Shown here piece after piece: positions 51,711 to 64,000 of a DNA stretch of 64,000 nt. The notes below the pieces were generated by a model. That model did no database searches. It worked only from the letters and a program-made list of their open reading frames with translations, and was not told where the DNA came from. Within the stretch, counting starts at the first letter, position 1; every line of letters begins with the position of its first letter. The stretch is taken from contig CM055111.1 of the NCBI GenBank assembly GCA_029204225.1, positions 23,930,899 through 23,994,898 of the forward strand. The letters are read 5' to 3'. The position numbers and the translations under genes were made by a program. The DNA comes from Diphasiastrum complanatum (taxonomy: Eukaryota; Streptophyta; Lycopodiopsida; Lycopodiales; Lycopodiaceae).

Positions 51711-54700
51711 TCAGTGAGATAATGTACTTATTGTAATGTCTACATCTGAACTTTGCCTTGCATGTTTTTGTCTTTTCAAAGGTGCAACTACATTCCCACC
51801 ATCTTTCAACTTGTCCTTGTCGATATCATGTATTGAGCTTCGTAAGGCTGGTACTCTAATTGCAAGAGTCCTATATAACCTTGCATACCGAGCACATGTA
51901 CCCTCTGCAGTTCGAGCCAATGCCAGCTGACAAAATGCTTCTGGTAAATGTGACAGTAGTCTTCTTATTTCCTCCAAGGAAAGCCCATCCAATGCTGCTG
52001 GAGAGGGAACTACTGAAACGAGCTCCTTACCAGTTTTGTCGTCAACTCTTGCTTGTGCTTTAATCAGTAGTTCCAAAGATGATGTAGCACCGCATTTAAT
52101 TATGAATGGTGTACCTGCTCCAGTATTGAACTGCAAGACACTCCAATGGATCACATCATCATCTGCATGGAATGAAAATGTATCTACCAAATCACCTGAA
52201 GATGATGCTGGTTCACTGGAAATTAAAATCTCATCAGACATCCAAGATCTAGAATGCTGCGGGCCTTCAGACTGTTGAGGTATTGACTGCAAAAGAATAC
52301 ATGATGTCATAAGCCCCACCTCCCATAACATCACATTTCAGGTTTTCATGCAATATAAGAGAAGAAGTGTACAAGAAAGCAATTGATCTTTAAGTCACCA
52401 GATTTTTTCAAGGACAATCTACTTCAAAATAGGGGGACATAAAAGGACAGCATCAAGCAAATATAGGACAAGCATCAGCAATTCAAGAGCAAATTGTTGG
52501 ATTGTGTTAAGATGGAAATTGAAATGCAACCTTAGTTCCAACGACTCGTGATAAAAACGATTCTGAATAGATTCACAATTCGTATTGAGAAGTTCCTTCG
52601 CTTTTCTTTTCAGAAATTTTGAGGCTGTTTTGGAAACCACAATGAAACTTTGAACTCTTCTTACAATTTTTTTAAATTGTCTAGTAGTCTAATGATTTGA
52701 ATACCAATTTTTTTTGTTATTGATTCAAATTGAGCAGATTCATATTGACTAGGAACTATGCACAGAGCAGCTCTAGTTTCAAGATCTTCTGGGCAATTGC
52801 AATGCTATGATACACAGCAGTGTAGTAGAGAAGCTAGCTGGAAAATATTGAGCTCTAGTTTCACGTTCTTCTGGGCAATTGCCATGCTATGATACACAGC
52901 AGTGTAGTAGAGAAGCTAGCTGGAAAATACCGAGCTCAGCCTGTCCTTTCAAAAGAAAATAAAATCTGGACAAGATTCTTGGAAACAGTTGCAGTACAAT
53001 TTGCCAAGGAATATTTATAGTTTCAGTTGGGGATTGGGAACAAGGACATGTATCAAGAAAACCTTTAGACTGTAAACAGTTATGCAGATTGACCTGAGGC
53101 CATAGTTACCAGATACGAACATGTTTCCAACACGTACTTCAAAAATTCAATTGCCTCCAGCAATCTTGAATATGTATACAGATGAATATGCCACATCATC
53201 ATGCTCCATCTCCATAAACATAATCAAAAATTTCAAATCTCTTGATATAGAGATGTCCGAGAAATTTTGATAGCAGATTTTGGAGTTTCCATTTGCATAC
53301 TAGATAATGTTTTCAAGAATGAGTGTTGGTTGAAACTTGAAAGGAGGGTCAATTGTAGAACAGAGAACGTAATTATGGCTTCAAATAGGGCCTCTAAACA
53401 TATGACAGCTGTAGCATGTCTTTTTTAGGCCCCTAGCCCCTTAAATACGTTCCAACACTGCAGTCAATAAAACACGGCATGTCTCGGTAGCTCTGCCAAA
53501 GGCCTGTAGGTTGTGCCTATGTAGAAACTTACATAGCTGCTTCGTCAAAATGAAAGAGCCAACATATGCATTTAGTTGGACTTGTAGCTGGACTATAAAA
53601 TCGAATGATTTCTTCTCATTGCAACACCGCAGTCAATAAACACAGCATGTCTCGGTAGCTCTGCCAAAGGCCTGTAGGCTGTGCCTAAGTAGAAACTTAC
53701 ATAGCGCTTCTTCAAAATGAAAGAGCCAACATATACATTTAGTTGGACTATAAAACCAAAAAATTTATTCTCGTATGCAAGATTTCAATATAGCCACTAC
53801 ATCATTTCTCTTATATAGGCTGTGTGATTTTTCTCTAAGCAGATAGATATGAAGTGTAAAGTTTACTAGATTTCTCAATTCTATACTAGTATCAGTTGCA
53901 TCAGTTTCTTCAAACTCAAGAAAATTAAAGATATGATCAAGAACAATGAATGTAAGTGGATGGCTGCATAGAAAAGAACCACCACATGTTATGTATATCT
54001 ATCTGAAAGCTGAAAAGTACTGATCCATTACTGAAACCCACGTACCTCAATTAGCTTCCTTGCTTTCATAACAAACTTTTGTGCACAAGGATGATCAATG
54101 AATAGTAGTGATGACATTCTCTCAGATAGTGCCTTCAAGCGTCCCAACAGAGATTTTTGCTTCAAAGGGAACATAGCATATTGTAAAGCTTCCTTTTGAA
54201 TTTCCTGTGAGTGGAAAAACTCATTCACGTTATTATCCTAAGAATTGAAAATTCTTCTTTGATATGACAAGAGCTTGTCTGAGCTTAGATTTTGCACAAA
54301 GATCATGATAAAGCCACTAGCAGCTGCCTGTACAAAAGCATACTTTGCACAGAATATGGCAAAGCAAATACATGGACAAATATTGACAAATACATTGGAA
54401 ACCAGGCAAATGGAGAAATCATTGCAAATATCGTACAGGCCAGAGAAACCAAGGTTCTCTGGCCTATGGTCCATAATACAGATGATCCTAATCCAATTAA
54501 GCAAGCTATGTAGATAAGGGAAATGCTGCTGTGAAGTATTATATAGACTGCTTTGTCCTTTGGCTGAAAATTTTAAGTTTCTTCACAAATGTTTCTGGTA
54601 GATAAACCATACTACCTCAGCTTGTTTTGCGATGTCCTCAAGAGATATCAATGATGCAACCCGAGCGTCTTCACTGGCGGTTGATGGAGTTCGGAAAGGT

Positions 54701-57700
54701 GAACCACCTTCTTCTTTTGCCAGAAGGGCCACCTCCGTGCGCATTTGCTGCATAACCTGAAATTCAGATTGTTTCAGAATTGGGTTAGGAGTACATTACA
54801 CTAACGCTTCATGAGCAAACTACACAGCAGGAGGCGTCACGACATCCCTAAGATACCAGGTATTTCAGAATGGCCGAGAAAAAAAGAGATCCATTGCCCT
54901 CATTGAAACATTATTTTTGAGTTTGCTACCTCTTCTGAAAAGCTAATTGATGCGAGGCTAGAAAGCATTTACTTTTGGCTTCAATTGTTGGTAAGGTACA
55001 GCCAGTTTCTTTTGTAATGAACTATGTACCTTTCGACGTTTTTTCTCTATGGATTCCAGACCAGATCTTAGGTTTACAACTTGTTCCAGTGTCTCAGCCT
55101 CTTCAGTTGCAAGAGTGGAAGCGAGATCCTGCAAGAGTAACAATGATTGCACATTCAGAAAACAGTAAGTGCAGTACTCGTCCCAAAAAATTTCACACTT
55201 TCATGAGATGCTCACAACAACAAATTCAATTAAAGAATGTTAACTAAGAAGATAGACCTATGAAGAATACTGATAAGTGATAACATTTAATACTGAACTA
55301 CGTTGGTGGGTCATTGCATTCTAAGATGAAGTATAAGAATGAGAGACCCCCTTTACGATTGATAATGCCTCAAAGCTTGATATGTGATTGATTACATAAC
55401 AGAAGGTTCTTTTACAATTCCTAGAAGACTATAAATAGGGATTCAAGACACTCATGATGTAGCTTTTAGTTATTGAGATGCTTGGGCTCTTTGCAAGACA
55501 ATTTCAATTAAGTTTGCAGTAATTTATGTCATTGAGCTTGTGAAAGCCACATGAACCATAGTTTACACTTTTGAACCCTGTTCTGACCCAAACGACTCGG
55601 AACGTACGGTACGTTCCATACGGTACATTCCGGAACGTACTGGGTGGGAACGTGGTACTTAGTAAAAATAGAAATAAAAACACTTTTTTTCCTTTGTTAA
55701 ATACTTACAAATTTTTCTGATTTTTTTTTTGGCCACGTTCCGGAACGGGCAAGTATGGTTTACGCGGACCTATATCATTATATTTTTCTGTTCCTCCTGA
55801 TTTTAGCCCTTGGGGCTTGCAATTTGTTTCGTTCTTTTTCTGTATACATTAGTATGAATAATTACTTTGTAACTTGATTTTATGTGTGCATGGGGTGTGT
55901 TTCCCTTACCATAGCTTGTCTGCATGAAAGCCAACATGAATATGCTGAACATGTTGCTAAAAACTGCAGCATGCTTTGAACCTTCATATCCTTCATGTCT
56001 GGCACAAAAACCTTTCCATTTCTCAATAACATACCATCCTTCACGGTGTATGTTAGATATGTACTGGTGTGTGCCTCTACGGAAGCGACAGCCTCGACTG
56101 ACTCTTCCGCTTGGTCAACTAACTTGCCGCGCATCAGGCCACACACAGTGACAATGTGCATCGCTCTGATGAGCTCTCTTGATCTCCTCCATGAAATCAT
56201 TGTCAACTATAATAAAGCTCACTGATGCAGTATCCGAGATAGTGCATCAGCGACCACATTTTCCTTCTCTCTTTGAAAGCAAATTTCCAAATGAGAGGAA
56301 ACGAATATCCTGATGAAATTCTTGCATCAGCTCGGCCCACCGAGCCTGGTAGCCCTTCGAATCTGGCTAAGTGCAGAAGTACATCAAAGTACGATAGTCA
56401 GTATACACATAAAATTCGACGCCATACAGATGATTCGCCACACCTTGAGCGCATGTATGATCTCCATGTACAGGTGGCCTCTCCCCCTGCAGGACATGAG
56501 ACAAACCCTCATGCATAAAAACATACTCATGCGAAAGGAAATCTATAGTGGGCTGCTTACTCGCATGCCACCATTTTCCTAGTACAACATCGCTAACTTG
56601 GTGATCTCGAAGTCTAACTTCTCGAAATAAGTATGAATAGTTAGCAGCGCCTAAGAGACTCGTTGATCCCACACCTCTGTGCCCTTACCATCTGACATCT
56701 CAACTGTATACTGGTAATCAGAAGGCACAGTAGCCAAGTTAAGCTTCTTCACCACATGAGAGTTGATAATATTATGTGAGGAGCTGATGTCGAATAATAC
56801 AAGAACATCTCGACCTTCCAGCTTCCCCCTCATCCGTATCAACTCACTATCTGAAAACTGATACCCACCTCGTGCCCTGGTGGCAAGGAAACAAACTGGT
56901 GCATCTGGAATAATCTTTTGCACCGAAACAGTCATGACATGCTTTGTGTCCTCATCATTGCTACCCAGTAAATCATCCAACATATCGTCATCCTTGCCCC
57001 CTTTCTGTCGCGGCTGTAAAGTATGGAGCTTTTTGCCTGTGCGCCAAGGACAATCTTTGAACAGGTGTTTGCCAAGGCAGAAAAACCACAATCCTTCTTT
57101 CTTGACCTTTTCTTTTTGTTCCGCTGTGAGGGGAGATTTATTGTAGGAGCGTTTTGGCAAAGAAAGTGCTGGCTTGCATTTCAGAACCTGTTGCATCAGG
57201 ATAGGGTGTCGCTGCGGGAGATTTTTGTGGCCCTGCTGGCCACGACCCCCTCTTCTTGTGCATAAAAGGCACTCCAGAATCAAGCTTGCTTCTGGTAGTG
57301 CCTTCATAGTTGAGAGTCGTAACAACTGCCTCTTCCAAGGTCTTACCTCAACTCCTCTCAAAGACCAAACAAAAACTTGTGTACCACAAGCCGCTCTGCA
57401 ATTTCTTTTGGAATCTTGATAAGTACTTCCTTGTACCTATCGGCATATTCCTGCACACTGTAGTGTTTTTGATGGTAAATGTGCAACCATTCTAACTCTG
57501 TTTTAGTTGGTTTGAACTTCATGAAGCTGTGTTTGAAAAGCATATTTTTCATGGTGGCATCAATACAAAAAAATTTATTTTTTGTGCCCTTCAATTCCGA
57601 CGTCATCTGGATAGAGAACTAGCCTTGTATACTAGTTAACTATTGTTTTTTTTATGGGTTTCTGATTTCTAGTAGCGAATTTTCTGCTACAAAATAAGTA

Positions 57701-60700
57701 GAAACTATAGAAGGTTTTTTGTCTGTCAGTTTAGGCACACAAAACCATCACAAAATTTATATTTTCTGGTTGTGTTTCAAAACAGTTCAATATTGACTAT
57801 TTGATGCCTATTTTTTGTTTGACTGTTACTTCACCTTATATCCATAAGGCATAAGAAGTACAAACAATTGTGTACATGTTTTTTGTACTTTGCAAAGCAT
57901 ATGATAAGACTCCGTTTCGTCCTTTTTGAGAAAATTCGTTTTAGTGTTTCTAGACAATATTTTGATCCATATGTAGTAGAACACTAAAAGAGCACATAAA
58001 GCATCTTTGTATTGTCTATTAAGATGAGAGAAGCTTTTCGTTAAAGAATCTAAGTGTGAATTCTTTGAAAAGGAATTTTATCGTCAAGATCACCACTCGG
58101 CGGATCAAGATGAGTGCACAAGCCTCACATGTATCTGAAGAAGACTTAATGCTAGGAAGATCTGTTACCATATTGTACTTGTTCAAAACTTGTAAAGTTT
58201 GATAGCTCAAATGACCATACCTCTCATGCCAAAGCTTGTCCTGACTAGAATCCTTTGCTAACAAGGCCTCTTGGCTAGGAATGGTTGTGTAAAGCTTGTA
58301 AAGACCCCCTTCTTGCATTCCCTTGGCTACCACCTTGAAGCTTTGATCTTTGTATTTTACCAAACAAGTAGATTCGTCAAACTCCACCAGCATGTTTTGT
58401 TTGGTATTGGCACCAACAGATAGCAAGTTCTAGTCAACCCTGGTACATGCAAAACACTCTTGATTACCTTCACCTGTCCTAATGACAGTTGCACTAGAAC
58501 TGTGCCTTCGCCCCTCACCTCATGTGTAGAGTTATCTCCAAGGCATACTTGCAGACCATCTCATGTCTTCTCATAGGTATTGGACCAATGTCTATGAGGT
58601 GTCATGTGCTTTGAGGCTCCAGAATCAATGTACCATCCACCAAACGTGGATTCAGATGATAGGGCTGTGGTGAATAGATCAAGCCAACCAGATTGCCTTC
58701 TCCTACAACTTTATCAACAAAGTGACCCTGCTAGTTCTTTTCCTTCTTCTGATCACTTTGCTTCTTCAAAAGCGAAATGCCCATACTTGCCACAATAGTT
58801 GCAGTTGCCCTTCCTCTTGGGTGTAGATGAGGAATTGGTGCTTGACTCCTCTCCAAGCTTTGCTTTAAGTTCTTTCCCTTTGCCTTTCCCTTTCTTTTGA
58901 AAATTCTGCTTCTTCTTAGAAGCAAATGCATGTTCTAGATTATCTTCCCTTTCAGAAAGATTCTTCCTTCTCATCTCCTCCTGTAAAAGAAGACCACATA
59001 GCTCCCCAAAGGTTGGGAGTTTCTCCCTAGCAGAAAGGGACATCACATGGTCTTGATAGTTGAAAGACAAACTATTCAAGACTAGGGGAACAATACGTCA
59101 CTTACTGTCTCTCCCACAGAAGCAAGCTGGTCCATAAGGTCCTTGACCTTTGTGATGTGATCACCCATTGTTACACCTGCTTCCATCTTGAGAGTATGTA
59201 ACCTGTTCTGCAAGAAACAAGCCTAGCTGAATCCACTGTTTCAAACATGGACTTCAGAACAGTCCAAGCTTCCACTACATCCTTTGCATTGCAAATGTGA
59301 GGAATAATGTTGTCTTTGACAGAAAGATTGATCATCCTATGAGCCTTCTGTCTCCTGCTTATGTAGTCCTTCAATCCAAGTTCAGATGTTGGTACAGGCT
59401 CTCTACCTGCCATTAACTCCCAGCAATTCCTGTCCATCAAGTAATGGAGATGAGTGGTGGACCCTGGTAGGAGGAGAGGGGAATGGGCGTGGGCGTAGAT
59501 TACTAGAGAGAGTGGTGGGATCTAGGCTAAAGGAGGGTAGGACAACGTGGAGGAAACGAACGTGGAGAACGGCAGCAATGAAGGTGGAGGGATGGAGGGA
59601 TAGTGTAGCTAGGAAAGTGATTTGATACCATGTTATGAACACAATCACATGTATCAAAAGAAAAACAATGGCTGAAGCCCTACAAGCAGTGGCTAAGCAT
59701 AGACAAGAGATCTCCCAGAGCCCAAGCAATACTTGCTAGAAGAGAAGGAATATAATAATCTACCTAATGACTGAACGATAGCCCTATATATACTATCTAG
59801 AGGCCCTTGGTGGAACCTTTTGGTGATTAGGGCAAAATTAGGGTACTTGGGTCCCATAAGGACATGCCCTTAATGGTATCTAGACTAGTACCTGAAGTAT
59901 GCTAATTAGAGCAACCAATAATTAGGGTTGGGAAGGACAAGTCCATAACAGCGATTGACATATATGTTGGATTTATTCCTCTACTCTCCTAAATCCCATG
60001 TTAACCTAGTTCCATTCATATTGCTGCAGTTTTACACGCATTGTCGCACAATCTGCAAAAATGCTCTATTATCGAAGACAGGCATCTGAATGATCAGCCT
60101 AAAGATGCTATTTTGCCTGATAACGTATAGTTCTTTCCTTTTTGCCTATTGTTATATTACAGGTTCAGCTATAGCATATGGTCTCTAGTCGAACTCTCGC
60201 TGCCTCTCACTGCTGCTTGAAGCGATCTGGATTATCTTTATATTCTTTCTTTGCATACTTCCAATCCTCTTTCTCCATGTAGGAGGGCCTACTTCTATTA
60301 GATCTCACTGCATCTCGGATCTCCGATTGGCGGTGGCTCATTGCGGATCCCATGCGGCTCCTCATCCATTTCCGTGCAAACTCCATTTCCTCGGATGGGA
60401 CTGGGAACTCACTACGCAGCTGATCAGCGACTCTTGCGGTCATCGCTGACATCGCGCCAGTCATGAAATATGTCTCGAGGAAAGTATATATACATGAGCT
60501 CCCTCATGCGCGTGATGACCCTCTTACCATGGGCATTCTCAATGATGTGACCATTCCTATATATGTCATACAACGGCAGGATGGCAGCTCGTGGAGATGT
60601 GGCCCTGTGTTCAGATTTTGGTAGAGTGGGACAATCATCCTATTGACGAGGCTATTTAGGAGTCTATTGATATATTTGATCATACTCCTTTACTTGCTCA

Positions 60701-63700
60701 TCAGGTGCATGCTCTTGCTACTACTATCTTTTCTCAGGGTGCTCCTGATTATATTCTAATTCCTCCAACTGATGTACCTCCTTGATGCTGCTTCACCTAT
60801 GGTGCTATTTTTCCTTCGTTGCCCACAACAACGACAATGTTTTTCAGTGGGGGAGCATAATGGACTATTGGTTCCATAGACGACATATATTACAAGGCCT
60901 AAACTCATCTATATTCATTAGTTGGCCACAAGTCTTTTTCATTCATGTACATGCTAAAAGTCTTTACTGTGTGTTTATTTTGAAACCGGCTGACAGCCCA
61001 ACTATTACTATTTAAGTCCTAATGCGGGGGTCCTATTGGCACCCATGACCCTAGTTTGGATAATATAAGTTCAATGCCTAGAAGCTAAAATTTTGAGGTT
61101 CCTATTGGATACAAATAGGCTCTATGTATATTCATTTTTCAGCTTATGATTTGAGAGTACTTGAGCTCTTCGTGGGTAAACCCTTGCCTTTGCTATTGCC
61201 TATAGATATTGGAGTACATTTTGTAGAATATGACTACCATTAGTAGCTAGAGGTCTCAACCAGATTCCAGGAGTCGACTAGTAAAGAGACATTCAGTTCT
61301 ACAGTTAAATTGGCTTCAATCAGAAACTTATTAGCAATTGCAGTTGCAGAAGATTTAGTAATACATCAAATGGATGTACAAATTGCTTTCCTCAATGACT
61401 ACCTCAAGGAGGAAGTATTCATGAGACAACCAGAAGGTTGTACAGAGAAAGACAAACAACATGAAGTATGCAAGCTACAAAATCAATATATGGTTTCAAA
61501 ACGTCACGAAGATCATGGTTTCAAAGAATAAATACAATCTTTCTTGAGACGACATTCGGCACATAACTGAAAAATACCAAACGACACAAGTTGGGGAAAA
61601 TGCTGAAAGGCATAAATAGGGAAAATGCCAATCAACATAAATCCTAAAAATGCCGATTGGTGGAAATGCTTACTCAATGAAATGCTGACTCAATATAAAT
61701 TGCCCATTCAATGGAAGTGCCGACTTCGACCATTCAACGAAAATGTCGACTATAAAAATGCTGATCGGCATTTTGGTGGCACTCAAAATGTAGCTCTTCC
61801 TCTGCGCAGTTTAAATCTTTTAAGGGCTGCCCTTAAGAAATTCAACGCATTGGCAATACTCACATATGATCCAAAACAACTATGTTGAATATCTATTGCT
61901 GCTTGTATAACGTACGATAAGTCGGAGTTAGTACTTGGTATATCAAACTACCATCTTTAGTATCAACTATTAATCCTGGAAACAATCAAAATCTCTAAGT
62001 ACTTGTCAAACAAATAATGCTCTCAATTTATACATGCATAGAATCAGAGCAAGACTATCACGTTTGAATTTAATGATCAATACATGAGAATAAAGATACA
62101 TGCAATCAAAATCATCAGACAAGTAAAGACATTGCAAACAACGTCGAGTGTCTACGCAATAGTTTGGGTCGTCTCAGACTCTCAGTATTGTATTATCAGT
62201 CTCCGAACTGAGAAGTCCGCGCGCAACACTTGAATGCTTTCAATTAGTGTGATATTGTAGTTTCGTTAATGAATGGACTACCTTTCAAGGATCATTCCAA
62301 ACATCTTAATGCATGAGTGTCGCTTACTAGCTTTCTCTTCTTAGTGCATGGATTAGTTTTCCTAATTATTCAAGACGTGGGCCTAGGGTATATATACATA
62401 GGTCTCAATGTCAATGGTTCAATGTAAACAAATTAACTCTTAGAGAAACCCATATCAAATAGCTTAGATCCTACTTCGATACAATGGCATACTCTTCATT
62501 GATCTATCATTGATTTACGTAAGTGTAGATAAATTGATCTACATATTTACAATCTCTTTTACAGATTGATCTCCCACACTTACATGTGCATATGCATTCA
62601 ATAAGTTGCCTATGGGTGTTATTCTTTATATGCAAACCTAAAATGATAAAAAATGAAACATGTATACTTGACATCAATCATATTGTAAAACTAATTTTTA
62701 GACATTCTTGGACCTATTCAGAAAGGGCCTCTTGTTGAAGTGTCTGCTTTTGGAAGTTCATATCAATTATTCCTTTGTCGTGCTCCATGTCAGATATATC
62801 AGATAGGTAATGGTATTTTTATATTATTGATTTCTTATTTTTAGGATTGCGATGCTCCTGATTACTAAAGTTGCTACAAAGAATAGTTAATTTGAATGAT
62901 TATTTCTTTCAAACTCACACCTAACATTTTCTTATTTTCGCTAGCACTTGTATCTGCGAATTCCTCACATTTTGTGGCTGCCACCACTTTTTTTCATAAT
63001 TATTGAAATTCTAAAATCCTAATCCTAAGGGCATTCAAAAAGGTTTATTAGGTTGAATCGGTCTATATAGAATTGTGCTTTAAAGCTCTGCATATACACA
63101 CGGTTTACAGTTCAGGGTTTAATTCCACCCGTGTCTTATCTTTAATAATATCTATAATGTCTGCATTCTTGAATCTGATTTTGATAACTCTACAGTGCAT
63201 TGAAATTTCATTCACGCAATGTCCTCTCTATCATGCAAGCCAGATTTCAGCAATGCAATTTTAATATTTTTGATATAATTTAAATAATAAATTACAAATT
63301 TCTTTCAACTTAAAACTAGCCGTGCAATCAGATAAAAATTTTGAGCATTCAAAGGTGAGGCAGACCTTCAATCGTTGTAGTTGGGACATGTAGACACGCT
63401 TGGTGTAGTCAGACAATAATTGACCCAAGGCATCGGTACTTCCCCGGCTCGGCACACCAAGACCTGCCATCCACCCATCCATGATTGCTGTAGAAAGCAG
63501 CTCAAACTGACCAGCAACCCCGCGGACGCTATCTTCACCAGCTAGCGACAAAAATTCAAAGCTTTCAGCAACCCATGCTCTTATCTGTCGCTGAATCTCT
63601 CCAGCTGGTGTATGGACAAAAAGGGCTGCTAATTTCTTGTTACCAATTGCAAACTTGCGTGCTTCTTCGTTTGTCTCTTTGAGCTTTGTGCCTTCCAGGT

Positions 63701-63716
63701 GCTGGTTATAAGTCTC
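51711..63716 (-). CDS. KAC1: KAC-type kinesin-like protein (KIN-14), C-terminal exons (partial)
   Basis: Five coding exons on the minus strand: 63716-63366, 55128-55030, 54756-54616, 54204-54046 and 52286-51711, with stop TGA. All have GT-AG borders in phase, and four have whole-codon lengths (117, 33, 47 and 53 codons). The text KFAIGNKKLAALFVHTPAGE, LSTAIMDGWMAGLGVPSRG, LASTLATEEAETLEQVVN, DARVASLISLEDIAKQAE and LFIDHPCAQKF, then HWSVLQFNTGAGTPFIIKCG, follows the C-terminal region of Arabidopsis KAC1/KAC2 exon by exon. These proteins act at the cell periphery in actin-based chloroplast movement and anchoring. The motor-like N-terminus lies beyond the right edge. The final ~20 residues are extended compared with what I recall for KAC1. 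Confidence 0.93.
52771..52934. repeat. 82-bp tandem duplication in a KAC intron
   Basis: CTCTAGTTTCAAGATCTTCT... is followed directly by a second copy, CTCTAGTTTCACGTTCTTCT..., with few differences. Confidence 0.9.
53461..53765. repeat. 169-bp tandem duplication in a KAC intron
   Basis: CAGTCAATAAAACACGGCAT... recurs at 53630 with small indels, both containing GCTCTGCCAAAGGCCTGTAG. Confidence 0.9.
55599..55640. repeat. GGAACGTAC palindromic cluster
   Basis: GGAACGTACGGTACGTTCC is a near palindrome and is followed by ATTCCGGAACGTAC; a further CGTTCCGGAACG lies at about 55737. Meaning unknown; it is inside the KAC intron. Confidence 0.6.
55880..57606 (-). pseudogene. Ty3/gypsy gag-protease-RNase H-integrase relic
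   Basis: Reading leftward: capsid (LEWLHIYHQKHYSVQEYADR), a zinc knuckle missing its first Cys (LWFFCLGKHLFKDCP), a protease loop LVLFDISSSHNIINS, then directly the RNase H piece (EFYVYTDYRTLMYFC), NVVADALSR near 56240, and an integrase zinc-binding lead-in (DGMLLRNGKVFVPDM). The RT palm is deleted between protease and RNase H. The protease triad reads DIS where DSG is expected. Several frames are involved. It lies in sense orientation within the KAC intron. Confidence 0.88.
58019..59560 (-). pseudogene. Ty1/copia gag, protease and pre-integrase relic
   Basis: Reading leftward from the LTR: gag (ELMAGREPVPTSELGLKDYI, INLSVKDNIIPHICNAKDVV), a Lys-rich stretch and zinc knuckle CNYCGKYGHFAFEEAK lacking its last Cys, protease WYIDSGASKHMT with an intact DSG, LLSVGANTKQNMLVEFD, and the pre-integrase block LWHERYGHLSYQTLQVLNKY. 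The integrase core, RT and RNase H are missing after 58019. Frames shift at least twice. Confidence 0.9.
59623..59630 (-). other. Copia primer-binding site
   Basis: TGATACCA, reverse complement of TGGTATCA, abuts the LTR end exactly and marks tRNA-Met priming on the minus strand. Confidence 0.8.
59631..59950 (-). repeat. 320-bp copia 5' LTR
   Basis: On the minus strand it begins TGTTATGGACTTG and ends GTTCATAACA, so the ends form a perfect 7-bp inverted repeat (TGTTATG/CATAACA). A TAGTATATATAGGGC TATA box lies in the middle. No second LTR is seen in the window. Confidence 0.88.
60207..60464 (-). other. Unrecognised basic ORF in the KAC intron
   Basis: 86 codons of charged, helix-like text (EFPVPSEEMEFARKWMRSRM, SYMEKEDWKYAKKEYKDNP). 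The composition resembles linkers of plant transposon-encoded proteins. No domain is assigned; it may be a decayed fragment. Confidence 0.3.
61290..61530 (+). pseudogene. Ty1/copia reverse transcriptase fragment
   Basis: Reads KLASIRNLLAIAVAEDLVIH, then QMDVQIAFLNDYLKEEVFM (the first catalytic Asp block, normally MDVKTAFLNG) and RQPEGCTEKDKQHEVCKLQ. Orientation is opposite to the copia relic at 58-60 kb, so it is a separate insertion. Confidence 0.88.
61531..63365. other. Right part of the KAC intron
   Basis: At 61580-61790 the word AAATGCCGA and variants recur every 15-30 bp. 62702-62806 is an exon-like window (TTTTTAG acceptor, open frame with ILGPIQKGPLVEVSAFGSSY, GTAATG donor) that I do not recognise. 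The rest shows nothing. Confidence 0.4.
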
Positions 63717-64000
63717 CTGTTTAATCAGTAAACACCTTCAGTTACAATCCATTAGCAGAACTCTATTTTCTGTGTGAAACTCGGATAGCAATATTGTTGG
63801 ATCCTGGATGCACCTTTTTGTGCTTGTTTTTTTAATAGGAATGAGGTGCACTGTTAAAAAAAGAACCACATTTGGATATCAACGTTATAGTCTTAGGAGA
63901 CAGTGGACAATGCTTAACAAAACAAATTGACAAATCAGTGCATACTACTACCTCAACCTAGACCCTAAACTCAAGCTTACTCTATGGAGATGATCGTATA

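Larger units (their letters stand above)
55129..63365 (-). other. 8.2-kb KAC intron filled with retroelement remains
   Basis: Lies between KAC exons ending at 63366 and starting at 55128. It contains gypsy (55880-57606), copia with LTR (58019-59950) and copia RT (61290-61530) remains. The other KAC introns in the window are 274-1759 bp. Confidence 0.9.

Noticed and set aside
59386-59625. Plus-strand 79-codon Arg/Trp-rich frame
   Set aside because: Antisense to the leader and start of the copia gag; a shadow.

Overview
This is nuclear DNA of a land plant with a large, repeat-rich genome. The evidence is host genes with plant-only plastid functions, GT-AG introns up to 8 kb long, and nested Ty3/gypsy, Ty1/copia, LINE and Helitron remains. 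I cannot name the species. A fern or another non-flowering vascular plant is a reasonable guess, but the sequence does not settle it.

Host genes. At the left edge, on the minus strand, are the first two coding exons of an LQY1-like thylakoid DnaJ-type zinc-finger protein, about 0-1.45 kb. At 38.2-40.0 kb, on the plus strand, is an apparently intact three-exon SABATH-family carboxyl methyltransferase. A broken partner copy lies head-to-head at 30.6-32.2 kb. From 51.7 kb to beyond the right edge, on the minus strand, are the last five coding exons of a KAC-type (KIN-14) kinesin-like protein for chloroplast movement. One of its introns is 8.2 kb long and holds gypsy and copia remains.

Transposon districts. 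2.3-7.7 kb is a gypsy element with two recognisable LTRs, nucleocapsid, protease, the RT start and an unexplained coiled-coil ORF. 7.9-9.4 kb holds an unrecognised, broken transposase-like reading frame. 13.2-15.0 kb is a copia gag with its primer binding site. 16.4-18.9 kb is a minus-strand gypsy relic of the same family as the first. 24.8-28.7 kb holds related gypsy LTRs and a gag-protease piece. 41.6-42.3 kb is a LINE 3' end. 44.2-45.4 kb is a Helitron Pif1 helicase relic. 55.9-57.6 kb (gypsy), 58.0-59.95 kb (copia with LTR) and 61.3 kb (copia RT) lie in the KAC intron.

Most unusual region. Between two inverted 1.45-kb repeats (15.0-16.45 and 24.8-26.27 kb) lies a three-gene island at 19.3-24.6 kb that fits no element I know. 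Its centre is a minus-strand gene coding for a histone-H3 fold, closest in style to centromeric H3, followed by a basic/proline-rich linker and a complete Ulp1/SENP-type cysteine protease domain. It faces an unrecognised plus-strand gene across a divergent intergenic region carrying repeated copies of a near-palindromic motif, CGCACAAGTGCGATA, plus a cluster of CACGTG boxes. A third unrecognised gene converges on it. All three have frameshifts or stops, so this copy is decayed, but the exon structure and domains are still clear.
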